A stretch of DNA of 64,000 nt from Schistosoma haematobium. Taxonomy: Eukaryota > Platyhelminthes > Trematoda > Strigeidida > Schistosomatidae. The DNA lies in the NCBI RefSeq assembly GCF_000699445.3, contig NC_067195.1, positions 88,774,569-88,838,568 on the forward strand. Reading direction: 5' to 3'. The stretch's first letter is position 1. Each line of letters begins with the position of its first letter. The position numbers and the translations under genes are program-made. Shown piece after piece: positions 55,060-64,000 of this stretch. A model generated the notes under the pieces. The model did no database searches, had not been told where the DNA came from, and saw only the letters and a program-made list of their open reading frames with translations.

Positions 55060-55690
55060 TAAAAGTCATTCATTCGTGTAAAATGTAGAACCTGTAATAT
55101 GTGCACATCGACTCAAATGGCCAGACCATATTATCAACATATATCCCAGAGTAGTAGAAGTGCTAATAGAATCAGTGAAAGTAGAAAAGATTAGATTTAA
55201 AGAAACAAATGGATAAGAAGATTTCAGAATATAGGAACTAAGTGAATATAATGAGTGAATGTAACTAAGTAATTGAGCACCATTCGGATCCAATTTATCC
55301 AAAGTTTCTAACCACTGACTGTAGTTATTACGCAGATCACAATTAGGTAGTCTGCATCTATGACCATGTCTCAGACAAACAGTGGATGACTTTATGAGCT
55401 TACCTTCTTTTTTAATTCGTCTACTTCTAGCTTTTTTCTAAACTATTTCTGTACTAGCAAGTACCAACTATTGAGATAGACAGAAGTTGAGTACAGGCTA
55501 CACATATCACGACCACCTTAATCGATAAAGATATACAACCTCTTCAACTGATTCGCTACATTTCTCTGGTACTCTATATCTAACCTCAACATTACTTACT
55601 CGATAGTTCCACGATAAAGCGAGCAATACTTCGAAGACATATGTAATCGAAAACCTCTTGCTTATGTTTTTTTTACTTTGATTTTCTATG
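55060..55690 (-). pseudogene. LINE-2 C-terminal remnant
   Basis: On the minus strand, YVFEVLLALSWNYRVSNVEVRYRV (near 55640-55570), then SVEEVVYLYRLRWS (near 55540), and after a gap LPNCDLRNNYSQWLETLDKL (near 55345-55290). The pattern matches the LINE-2 C-terminus seen at 27615-28410 and 63470-64000. Heavily broken. Confidence 0.6.
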
Positions 55691-56224
55691 TTGAACAGTT
55701 ATGAAATGGAACCGAGTGCACTGCTGTGTAGTATACACACCCTTTAACTAGTAGACACACATCTTACCAACAAACATGAATAGCAAAAAGAAGCAATGTA
55801 TGTATTGATAACCTGTAATAACATGAACATTCCACTCTGTCTTATAGAACACAACAATATTTCGTACTACCAATTTATCTCTACAAGAATTTTAATCCAT
55901 TTTATTCATGAATATTAAAATTAAATTTGATTATCATCATTCATTGACAAATGAATAACATTTACTCCTTGTTAAATGGTTACCTAAGTTACTAATAATA
56001 AATCTATGAGCTTCATATCATATGATCGATATGTCACACAAAATCTCCACATTCATTGAAATATTCAATCAGAAAATGATCACAAGAAAGTTTGGTTTTT
56101 TTAAAAAACTCATATGATCGTAAGAGTAATGAACCTTAACGACTGAACAAATTAACATGAGTATTAAAGTTTAATAAGTATATGACAAGAACGAGTTCAT
56201 TATAAAGTATAGGTGAGTTTAAAT
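55691..56224. other. AT-rich, no recognisable feature
   Basis: Nothing assignable was seen. Confidence 0.4.
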
Positions 56225-56575
56225 AGTTAAGAACATGAGTCAATTGAAGCTAGACAACCATGGAAAACTTGGAAGCACTGAACGACCGTTCCGTCAACAG
56301 TGCGCATCTACGACCACGCTTTGTGGGATTCAAACCCAAGAACTAACAGTCTCACATGTGAGCGCTTAACCATTAGACCACTGAGCTGGCTGACATCTAA
56401 GCGTGTTAATGTCTAACTCCAATCAATCCACGAAATTGAGTGACATATTCACCATTGTCATCAATGAGTTAGTATCTCACAAATCAACCGGTTGAACTAC
56501 ACTGGACACTGCTTTTTATGATCTAAACTATTGAAATTACTATAATCTCCACAAAACCCATTCTAGTATAGTAAG
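56225..56575 (-). mobile_element. T-SINE, near full length, hammerhead deleted
   Basis: Minus-strand copy including the upstream module (CTCACAAATCAACCGGTTGAAC) and tRNA-like head. About 16 bp covering stem II and half the core are missing (CGACCGTTCCGTCAACAGTGCGC). The 5' end (56545-56570) again carries an inverted copy of the 3' tail (CTCCACAAAACCCATTCTAG). Confidence 0.85.
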
Positions 56576-56624
56576 TTGATTAGCATTATACAAATTGTAT
56601 TATAAAGCATCTCTTTGATATATT

Positions 56625-56778
56625 TGATTAAGATCATGAACTGATTGATATTAGACTATCATTGAAAACTTGGAATCATTGAATGACCATCTTGTTCTAT
56701 TGTAGCAATCCTACATCAATCAGTTCATAATCTTAATCAAAAATATAATCATCTCCACAACTATATACTGATAGTTAT
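56625..56778. mobile_element. T-SINE fold-back pair, second 3' subfamily
   Basis: A minus-strand 3' end (GATCATGAACTGATTGATATT to CCATCTTGTTCTATTG) joins a plus-strand 3' end (CCTACATCAATCAGTTCATA to CTATATACTGATAG), forming an imperfect hairpin of about 70 bp per arm. No complete hammerhead is present. Confidence 0.75.
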
Positions 56779-57242
56779 TACATAGATAAGCATTCAATTA
56801 TGGTATTTCTTTTATCTCACCCTATTTCTAACATTATTCTACTTATCACTTACATCATTACATTAATACATCTATTATGATTATATTTTACAAGTGATGT
56901 ATTACGTTTCGAGTTGAGTTTTTATTTTTGGAGGGGAGAGGAGGAAGGTGGGATTTTGAGTTTATTTCTCTAATTTTAGACTTTTCACTTTTTGTTCTTG
57001 TTATCTAAAATGGATCTATTTCATAGGGATGATTGATGAATGATTCTATTCAGTTCATCTCAATTCATCAATACAATTTCTTTTTTTTTTTTTCACTTAT
57101 TGTATGAATGTTTCATTTGATAATCTAAAGTATTCAGTTGTATTTCTGTCTATCAATAAACATTTATTGTTCATAGAATAAGGTTTTAATCAATAATCGA
57201 TCCTTAATAAGTGATATACACGTAATATGAATTTCAAATTTG
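56779..57242. other. AT-rich, no recognisable feature
   Basis: Nothing assignable was seen. Confidence 0.4.
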
Positions 57243-57485
57243 TTATATGGTTGAAATTAGACACATGAACACTGTGGGATGCCAGCTTGCTTAGTGTTCT
57301 ACAGGTTAAACATTCATACACAAGACCAAAAGGTCCTAGGTTCGAATCTGGTGAGTGGGATTGTGGCTACACACTTCTGAAGAGTCCTATATTAGGACGA
57401 AACAGCTTTTCAGTGTTTCTAGGTTTTCTATGATGGTCTAGCTTTAATTAACTCATAAACTCAAATATAATATTCACAAAATCCA
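57243..57485 (+). mobile_element. T-SINE copy with variant hammerhead
   Basis: Diverged copy (B box AGGTTCGAATCTG at 57339). In the hammerhead (57368-57417) CTGAAGA, a perfect stem II (GTCCTATATTAGGAC) and GAAA are intact, but stem III reads ACAGCTTT and the triplet is TTT. The core is good but cleavage is uncertain. Confidence 0.85.
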
Positions 57486-57892
57486 TTTCGGATCAAATAT
57501 AATTACATTGTTTTGTTGTATAATGCAAAGATATTAAATTTAAGCGGATATTTCATCATAGATAATTTTGTTTGTTATTGTATATACGTTGAAACTTATC
57601 TCAGATAGTGGAGCTTTGAGATATGTTAGATAACATGGATCATAATTGATTGTAATATATCCACCCTTTATCTTCTCATTAGATCCTCAGTAATGAAATT
57701 ATATGATAAATTTTTATTTTTGGGAAAGGATTATTTATGCTCGAATAGTATCCTTTAAGCCGAGATATTGTTTGTTGTTTTATTACCGAAACCTGTTCGA
57801 TATCTTTTGAAGAATTTCACTTGAGTAGAATAATCCTAATTTATTTTATTGAATTTTCGATATTGTATACAATCAGACTACTAATAAATTAT
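57486..57892. other. AT-rich, no recognisable feature
   Basis: Nothing assignable was seen. Confidence 0.4.
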
Positions 57893-58110
57893 ACTACTCA
57901 ATTTTGATGGAGTTTTGTTCTCTGAGCTGGATGGTTTGGTCGTGGAGCTTTCATCGTTCTTCTGAACGACATGATCATCAGCACAAACTTCAGATAGAAG
58001 TGAAGTGTTTGAATTTCTCCATATGTGTTTCACAGCTTGTTCTGTACACCTCGATGTTAATTGATTCTTATTGACCTTAAATTTGTCATTGTTTACTTCC
58101 TCGTTTTTAT
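57893..58110 (-). repeat. PLE terminal repeat with upstream coding extension
   Basis: On the minus strand, KHIWRNSNTSLLSEVCADD is read straight into the hammerhead sequence and on to TKPSSSENKTPSKL. The hammerhead has CTGATGATCATGTCGTTC: a 3 bp insertion between the core and stem II. Stem II and GAAA are intact. Confidence 0.75.
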
Positions 58111-58315
58111 TGTGTCCCCCATTTTTCTGAACTACTCAATTTCTTGATTGTTTCTTTTTTCAAGACAATATTAAACTTGCTTTTAACATTTACAAATATG
58201 ATTGGTTCAGTGATGCATTTGAAATTATTTCAAAGTATACCCAAAGGGGATGTTGTAACTTAAACGGATAGATTAAAAATATCAAACAAACAAGCGTAAT
58301 AAATAAACCAAGCAT

Positions 58316-58680
58316 TTACAATTGATTGATCACTGGGTGGTGATCAATGTCATGTATGTCATTTCGTTCTTACTGCACATTGAATCCTATCGACCAAGTT
58401 GCAATGTAGCCATCAATCTAGGTGATCCGATATTATATGCACTATGTTCAGATAAGATAGGATTCGATCTGCACTAAGAAGAACTTGACACACATGGCAA
58501 TCAATCAATTGTAAACATATCTCAGTCCCACAGGAGGTCAGTAGTCGTGGCCCAGATAGCTCAGTGGTAACATCTCTGACTATGAAGCTGAGTGACACAT
58601 CAAATCTGTCGGAGAGTATCAGTTCCCTTAAGATTACAGGTAAATCTTGCTGACAAGTGCCAACCACCATCTTAAATAAA
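58316..58680 (+). mobile_element. B-SINE with complete tRNA-like head, hammerhead deleted
   Basis: The left module with hairpin (58325-58346) is followed by a segment including AGATAGGATTCGATCTGCAC. Then comes the only complete tRNA-like head of this family in the window (GATAGCTCAGTGGTAACATC to GACACATCAAATCTG). The hammerhead stops at CTGACAAGTGCCAA and jumps to CCACCATCT. The junction CCAA is shared by both sides, consistent with a microhomology deletion. Confidence 0.8.
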
Positions 58681-59002
58681 CCAAGTTCATAACCAATCAC
58701 AATGTTAAACAAAACAAAACGGAAAAAAATAGTGAAAATGAACGAAAAGAATTATCTGATGCATTAAGTAGATAAGTTTCATAATGAGATAAAACTCACA
58801 TGTCACTACTAAGTATGATCTATAAAAGTGAAGAAGAAAAAAACGGTAAACGAGATAGATTCCATATATTAATTCAATAATCATACGTTGCCACCTGATC
58901 GAATTCAATATTCCATCTTAACTATCTATTCATTCAATTATAAAACAGTCTAATTATAAATGAATGAATGAAGTCGATGAACTATATTCACATTGATCAT
59001 AC
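58681..59002. other. AT-rich, no recognisable feature
   Basis: Nothing assignable was seen. Confidence 0.4.
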
Positions 59003-59325
59003 ACAATTGATTGATCACTGGGTGGTGATCAATGTCATGCTTGTCTAGTCCTTATTAGTTCAGATCGAATGCTATCGATCATGTTGCAATGTGGCCATCA
59101 GTCTAGGTGACTCGACACTGCGGGCACTATGTATTGAGATCAGATGGTGGTTGGAGGTAGTCAACAGGAAACCCTGGACACGGGTTTCGTGCTACGAGAT
59201 TGAATCCGCCAGGGAGCACCAGTTCCCTCAAGATTACAGGTACATCTTGCTGACGAGTGCCAAGTAGCACGAAACCCGAGTTCAGGGTTTCTTGTCGACT
59301 ACCTCCAACCACCATCTAATCTCAA
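59003..59325. mobile_element. B-SINE with direct body between inverted arms
   Basis: The left module (59003-59140) and left inverted arm (59143-59195) closely match 31418-31608. The body (59196-59270) is in plus orientation, the opposite of 31609-31701. The right arm ends CTACCTCCAACCACCATCT. Confidence 0.85.
59242..59289 (+). ncRNA. B-SINE hammerhead ribozyme
   Basis: CTGACGA at 59250-59256, stem II GTGC/GCAC, GAAA, stem I ATCTTG/CAGGGT with two G-T pairs. Stem III reads ACCCGAGT, one pair lost. The triplet is GTT. Core residues are intact. Confidence 0.75.
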
Positions 59326-59605
59326 CATTGATCATACATTATTACTAAGTGTAATGATGTAATAAGGAATTGAGTTTAATAAGGATGAAAATAAACTATA
59401 TTACTTAATTTACTAATGATGATTACATATATTGTAATATACATAGAATGATATGTGATGGCCAATATTGAAATTCAAGATGAACAGTTTGTTTCATTAA
59501 TAATCCATCAGTTGAATCTGTATACATTTCAGTGTAGATAATTAAAATGATGCATAAACTTAGTATCTATGTTTCCATTCGAGCGTTTAGTTACCAATTA
59601 ATTAA

Positions 59606-60100
59606 ATATGACATAGGCAGCCAACCAATATTCTCCAACACACTCTCTTCTAAGCCTTCCTTTCTAGTTCTGTACAATTTTTGTTCATTCTTCTCGTGTC
59701 TGTCTCCATTTCTCTCCGTAATGTGTTCTTTGGTCTTCCTCTTTTCCTTTGGTTTTGAGGATTCTATGTGATGACTTGTGATACAGTTCGGTACTTTCCT
59801 CAATCTGTGTCCTATCCAATTACAGCACTTCCTGATTTCTTCCTCGGCTGGGATCTGGTTTGTTCTCCTGCACAGTAGTGTCCGGCCAACGAATCCGAAG
59901 TATTTTGCGTAGACAACTGTTAATAAACACCTGTATCTTCTGGATGATGGCTTTCATTGTTCTTCAGGTTTCTGCCCCATACAATAGAACTGTCTTGACA
60001 TTTGTATTGAAAGTTCTGATTTTAGTGTTGGTTGACAGATAGTTGTTTTGAGTTCCAGATGAAGCTAGATCACCATGGAAAATCTGGAAACATTGGATAA
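59606..60100 (-). mobile_element. RTE-1 subfamily 3' fragment joined to a T-SINE scrap
   Basis: Antisense RTE-1 (59606-60055), tail missing, covering about 145 codons to TELKTTLST-type sequence. It is followed by 45 bp of antisense T-SINE (GAAGCTAGATCACCATGGAA) ending at 60100. Confidence 0.85.
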
Positions 60101-60354
60101 ATTGGAATTTTTGTTGGACAAAAATTAAATGTTATTCACAATCTAGAACATAAATCTTAAGCACAATATGTGAAGGCTAGTGACATGAAACATTCATTAC
60201 TAAAAATAAAATAGGTGAAGTGAAATTCTAAATTAGGATACTGTCCTAATGAAGTTAACGAAATACATAAAGAAGAAAAAGAGAAAAAACTGTTCATCAC
60301 TTTTGTAACTATACACCGAATATCAGTAGATCGTTATAAAATTCTGCAGCAATT

Positions 60355-60675
60355 TGGAAGACTCTTCCGGTCTTCCATATTGTACGGGCATTCCACGTAT
60401 CTAAATTAATGGTTGCTGTGGTTGTCAGAAGGGGCATCAGCTTCATGACTTCCGAAGAAACCTGGCTTTCATCATGAGGCGTCATAACACTTCTAAATGA
60501 AGACCTTCTGAATCCCAGGGTAGAGTTTAAATGGTTTGAATTATTTTTCTGGTTAGAGTCTTTTTAGCAAGTTAGTATTCTACGGGATGGAGTCGCTAAC
60601 CACATGCCCGACCCTCCTTCTTTGTCCGGACTTGGGAGCTGCAGTAGCCCAATAGGGGCTCCAGGCGGAGTTACA
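60355..60675 (-). mobile_element. RTE-1 5' end, antisense
   Basis: Includes the 5' block (60540-60675) and the start of the coding region (ATGAGGCGTCATAACAC, GACAACCACAGCAACCATT), stopping within the endonuclease start. It is truncated at its 3' side, the opposite of usual LINE truncation. Confidence 0.88.
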
Positions 60676-61299
60676 GTATAAAATTGAGATACATAAAAAT
60701 AGAACGTTTTAAATACAGTTCAAAACAAAGACCTAATATGCGATTGTAAAACAAAAAACAAAAACGTAAAATAAATCACAGTTTATATGTATATCTTTGT
60801 ATTTACAAACGCGGAACATTGTCAAAGGTTAGTTATGTGAATAATGAGATGTACATTTGCTAATTGTCTGCATGGGAGGAAGGACTTATACAAAACGTTA
60901 TTAAATATATAACTAAAACCAAGTAAGTCTAGACAGTTGTTTTGTTTTAGGATAGTTGTACTTAGTAGTGGAAACTCAAAACCTAGTAGGCATTAAAGAG
61001 CAAACCTTTGGATATTACAGTGAAAGCCTAACTATTAGAACGATTGGTTTGATGTCCTATAATAAACAAATCTCCATTAGTATTAGTAACGACTGTTTTT
61101 CCCGAACTTCCTGATCTACATTATTCACAACTATTCACAACAGTCAAGAAAACTCATCTCGAAGTCACCACTAAATACAAAAGTTATAAGTTCTTTAAAG
61201 TATGATTTAGAGGTTAAGATATCACTTCAAACGTTACCTACTGAGCTAATACGTTCAGATAGCCACTAATTTGTTAAACAAGTATGATTTTTGTATTGT
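60676..61299. other. AT-rich, no recognisable feature
   Basis: Nothing assignable was seen. Confidence 0.4.
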
Positions 61300-61500
61300 T
61301 GATAGTATGGGCTCAGTAGTTAAAAAGTTAGGCGTTCACGCGCGAGACCGATAAGTCCTGGGTTCGAATCGGGCGAAGCGGGATCGTGAATGCGCACTGC
61401 TGAGGAGTCCCACAATAGGATGAAACGGCCGTCCAGTTCTCCCAGATTTTCCATAGTTGTCTAGCTTCAATTGACTCAGAAAAACCCCTTCTGATATAAA
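61300..61500 (+). mobile_element. T-SINE copy with good hammerhead
   Basis: Short upstream part, tRNA-like head (GGCTCAGTAGTTAAAAAG, B box GGGTTCGAATCGG), hammerhead and 3' part. The stretch between AATTGACTCA and the terminal ACCCCTTCTGATA is deleted. Confidence 0.88.
61394..61439 (+). ncRNA. T-SINE hammerhead ribozyme
   Basis: CTGAGGA at 61400-61406, stem II GTCC/GGAT (one G-T), GAAA, perfect palindromic stem III ACGGCCGT, and triplet GTC at 61431-61433. Stem I has four good pairs (ACTG/CAGT). One of the most complete copies in the window. Confidence 0.8.
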
Positions 61501-61989
61501 TGTATATATGTTGAGAATTTTCTGTTTTGTAACACATATGTAGACATATGTTGACCATTTCTCATAAACTGTAATCAACAACAAAGAATAATTATATAAG
61601 TTATTATAAGCTAAATTAATACATTTCTCTAAGACACTAATGATTCTATCTTAGCTCAACCGATAATATATGTGGTTATTTGTAAAAGTGAAACAGCTGA
61701 GAAAGAAAACATAAACAGACAACAATAGGAAATTTACAGCCTTGGGGCATAATACTACTATTATTGTTAATTAAAAAGGTAAATATGATGTAAATAAAAT
61801 AGCAAAAACATCCCTTTAAACAAATGTGTTTTATCACTATGTGATAATCAAATGAATAGAATATGAAATGTACTTGATGATTAAAGAAGAAATATGATTG
61901 AGGAGGTTGAGAAATGTATAAAAACTACTTTATCCCCTTAAAACATGCACATGTATTCTAAACATGATTATACAATGTACATCAATTTA
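61501..61989. other. AT-rich, no recognisable feature
   Basis: Nothing assignable was seen. Confidence 0.4.
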
Positions 61990-62255
61990 GAAGCATAATC
62001 AGGTTGGTACAAAAAGTCAGTCAGTCAGTCAGTCAACGTAGAACTGACGAACACCACTTGAGGTAATCAATTCTGATGACAGTTCGCCATAAGCTCTCAC
62101 TCTACCAGTTGTGTTCGAGTAGAGAGCCTTTATAAGGTTAATGTACTTTTTTGGTACTCCTTTCAGTGACAAACACTGCCATAGAACCTCACGATCTGCA
62201 GAGTCGAATGCCGCCTTAAGGTCGAGAAAAAAGTGAGCTTAACTTATAAAACAAA
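61990..62255 (-). pseudogene. LINE-2 reverse transcriptase motif A to B fragment
   Basis: On the minus strand, FFLDLKAAFDSADREVLWQC (motif A), LKGVPKKYINLIKALYSN, TTGRVRAYGELSSE and TSSGVRQ (start of motif B). It ends in a GTCA run at 62015-62034. The frame is open over about 70 codons. A LINE ending in a tetranucleotide run at this internal point is unusual and suggests truncation by a later event. Confidence 0.75.
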
Positions 62256-62271
62256 ATAATAATGATGGAGT

Positions 62272-62600
62272 ACAACCAGGTCGGTTGTGAGATATCAACT
62301 CACTGAAGACAGCGATGTACGGTGGTGCAACTTCGTGGATTGGTTGAAGTTAGACATTAACACTGTTGGATGCCAGCTCGGTGGTCTAGTGGTTAAGTGC
62401 TAGCGCGCGAAACCAGTAGGTCCTGGGTTCGGATTTCACAAGGGGCGAGGTCGTGAATGCGCACTGCTGAGAAGTCCCATACAAGGATGAAACGGCCGTC
62501 CAGTGCTTCCAGGTTTTTCATGGTGGTCTAGCTTCAAATGACTCATGATTTCAACCAGTGAAATTTCTAAAATCTCCACAAAACCCATTCTGATAATAAT
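62272..62600 (+). mobile_element. T-SINE, near full length, core-mutant hammerhead
   Basis: From GGTTGTGAGATATCAACTCA through the tRNA-like head (AGCTCGGTGGTCTAG, B box GGGTTCGGATTTC) to AACCCATTCTGATAATAATG. The hammerhead (62461-62506) has a perfect stem I, GAAA, palindromic ACGGCCGT and GTC, but the core reads CTGAGAA, a single change expected to abolish activity. Confidence 0.9.
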
Positions 62601-63469
62601 GATCGATTATTTGAACAGAAAACTGTTATAAAAGATTTTGGTCAAAGATTTATTGTAGAGAGGTTAATAATTCAAAGCATATAATCCAAAATGGATAATT
62701 AAAGGCGACATTATTTTGAAATTGAGCAATAGTTTCAGAATACATACAGGAATAATCATAAATCATGCAAATACATCGTTGTCTTTAGTATGTGAAGAGT
62801 ATAAACATGCCAAAGAGGTGACATAACTACAACAATATATAAATGAGTTAGCACAAGTTGCCATGCCATATCAGTACAGAGAGATGAAATGAGAAGAACA
62901 AAAGTCAAGTGACCCGAAGTAATCGTAGCCCCAATGATAATAATCAAGATTACACACTGAGAATATAATTCAGGGAGATGGAATTAAAACGCACATATGG
63001 ACGAATATCATAGTAAAAAATTTAGAAGGCAAAGAGTGAATGTATACACGCTACCAATTCTGCGACATGATACACAACGGCCTCATGGTTGTTGATCAGG
63101 ACTCCAGTCAGTTATAGTGGATTTACTGATATTCTTCAGACTAATGATTACTTCTTTTATAGACTGATGTCACGTCTCAGTTTGCATTTCCTCATTAAAA
63201 TAAAGGAATAAAGAAAGAGAAAAAAGTTCAAAAATGAGACTTCATAATTGTTTCAAGTGTTTATCTAACCAATTAATTTGAATATTAAATCTTATTTAAT
63301 GTGAAATCCATTGAATTTGTGATATTTTGGTTGCTGTTACTAAACTACTGAACAACAGATAACAAGTTCGTTCAAATTAAAGAAAATTTTAATGATCAAA
63401 TAGCACTATACGTTCTCGAACAGTATACGTGACGAATATTCCAGGATAAGAATCAATATACTTTTTCCT
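62601..63469. other. AT-rich, no recognisable feature
   Basis: Nothing assignable was seen before the LINE-2 copy. Confidence 0.4.
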
Positions 63470-64000
63470 GGTTTACATGATTATATTACACGAACCACTT
63501 AGTCCTGTTTGGTGAAGATGCTGATAAAATGCAGAGTCTTTTGGTAGCACTAAGCAACAATGCCAGAATGTTTGGAATGAGCTTCTCTCCCTCTAAATAC
63601 AAGTTGTTGCTTCAGGACTGGTCTGCTTCAACACCTGAACTAAGGATAGGGAGTGAAGTAGTCGAACGCGTTGACAACTTCACTTATCTTTTAAGTCTGA
63701 TCAGCCCTAATGGGTTGGTGTCTGACGAATTCTCAGCACGGATTCGAAAAGCTCGCTTGGCTTTTGCCAACTTACGTCACCTATGGCGAAGGCGAGATAT
63801 CCGTCTATCAATAAAAGGACGAGTATACGGCACGGCAGTCCGTTCTGTTTTAATTTACGGCAGCGAAACATGGCCATTAAGAGTATAAGACACTCTTAAG
63901 CTACTAGTATTTGACCACAGATGTCTTAGAAATATTGCTGGCGTCTACTGCAATCACCGGGTAAGTAATAGTGAGGTTAGACGCAGGGTATTAGGGAATG
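63470..64000 (+). pseudogene. LINE-2 reverse transcriptase C-terminal half, runs off the window
   Basis: A 119-codon ORF (63529-63888) starts after a degraded motif C (SPVW then GEDADKMQSLL) and contains FGMSFSPSKYKLLLQDW, GSEVVERVDNFTYLLSLISP, FSARIRKARLAFANLRHLW and YGTAVRSVLIYGSETWPLRV. After a stop at 63888 it continues FDHRCLRNIAGVY, HRVSNSEVRRRVLGN to the edge. It is the best preserved LINE-2 piece in the window. The first ATG is internal, not a native start. Confidence 0.82.

Noticed and set aside
59127..59315. 62-codon minus-strand ORF on the B-SINE
   Set aside because: The frame follows the inverted arms and has no independent support. It is explained by the palindromic structure.

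Overview
The window looks like gene-poor DNA from a blood fluke of the genus Schistosoma (or a very close trematode). It is AT-rich and nearly every recognisable block is a transposable element of a type known from schistosomes: RTE/SR2-like LINEs with a TAAG tail, CR1-like LINEs, Ty3/gypsy elements, Penelope-like elements (PLEs), and an SM-alpha-type tRNA-derived repeat carrying a hammerhead ribozyme (HHR). The species cannot be settled from the sequence alone. I see no convincing host protein gene, rRNA or true tRNA gene.

Names used below. RTE-1 is the SR2-like LINE. LINE-2 is a second non-LTR lineage seen only as fragments. The T-SINE has a tRNA-like head, then an HHR with core CTGAGGA, then a tail ending CCCCTTCTGATA. 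The B-SINE has a tRNA-like head and an HHR with stem II GTGC/GCAC. SM-alpha-like names the classical schistosome HHR repeat. The D repeat is a 0.5 kb interspersed repeat with an AATA-rich tail. LTR-A and LTR-B are two solo-LTR families.

Layout. 1-1.4 kb is a decayed CR1-like LINE. 5.2-9.7 kb is a minus-strand Ty3/gypsy element opened by a PLE insertion (6480-7599, clear target duplication) and by an internally deleted RTE-1 copy (7998-9418). 10-14.7 kb holds RTE-1 and PLE scraps and a solo LTR that landed in the catalytic core of a PLE hammerhead. 14978-18213 is the only nearly complete element, a 3.2 kb RTE-1 inserted into an older RTE-1 fragment with a 12-13 bp target duplication. 19-32 kb is dense in hammerhead SINEs, solo LTRs, D repeats and LINE-2 pieces. 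32.7-34.5 kb is an old RTE-1 copy interrupted by an unexplained 386 bp insert. 35-49 kb alternates SINEs, D repeats, RTE-1 ends, a second gypsy integrase and a PLE with inverted terminal repeats. 49.8-52.8 kb is AT-rich with nothing recognisable. 52.8-64 kb returns to SINEs, LTRs and LINE-2, which runs off the right edge.

How the parts relate. RTE-1 and LINE-2 are plausible sources of the reverse transcriptase used by the SINEs (inference). The most striking pattern is that four unrelated-looking repeat families (T-SINE, B-SINE, SM-alpha-like, PLE terminal repeat) carry the same minimal type I hammerhead. In each, stem III is a short self-complementary palindrome immediately before the cleavage triplet (ACGGCCGT, ACCCGGGT, ACGTGCGT, AGCT). 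Many copies also have fold-back ends made of an inverted piece of the element itself.
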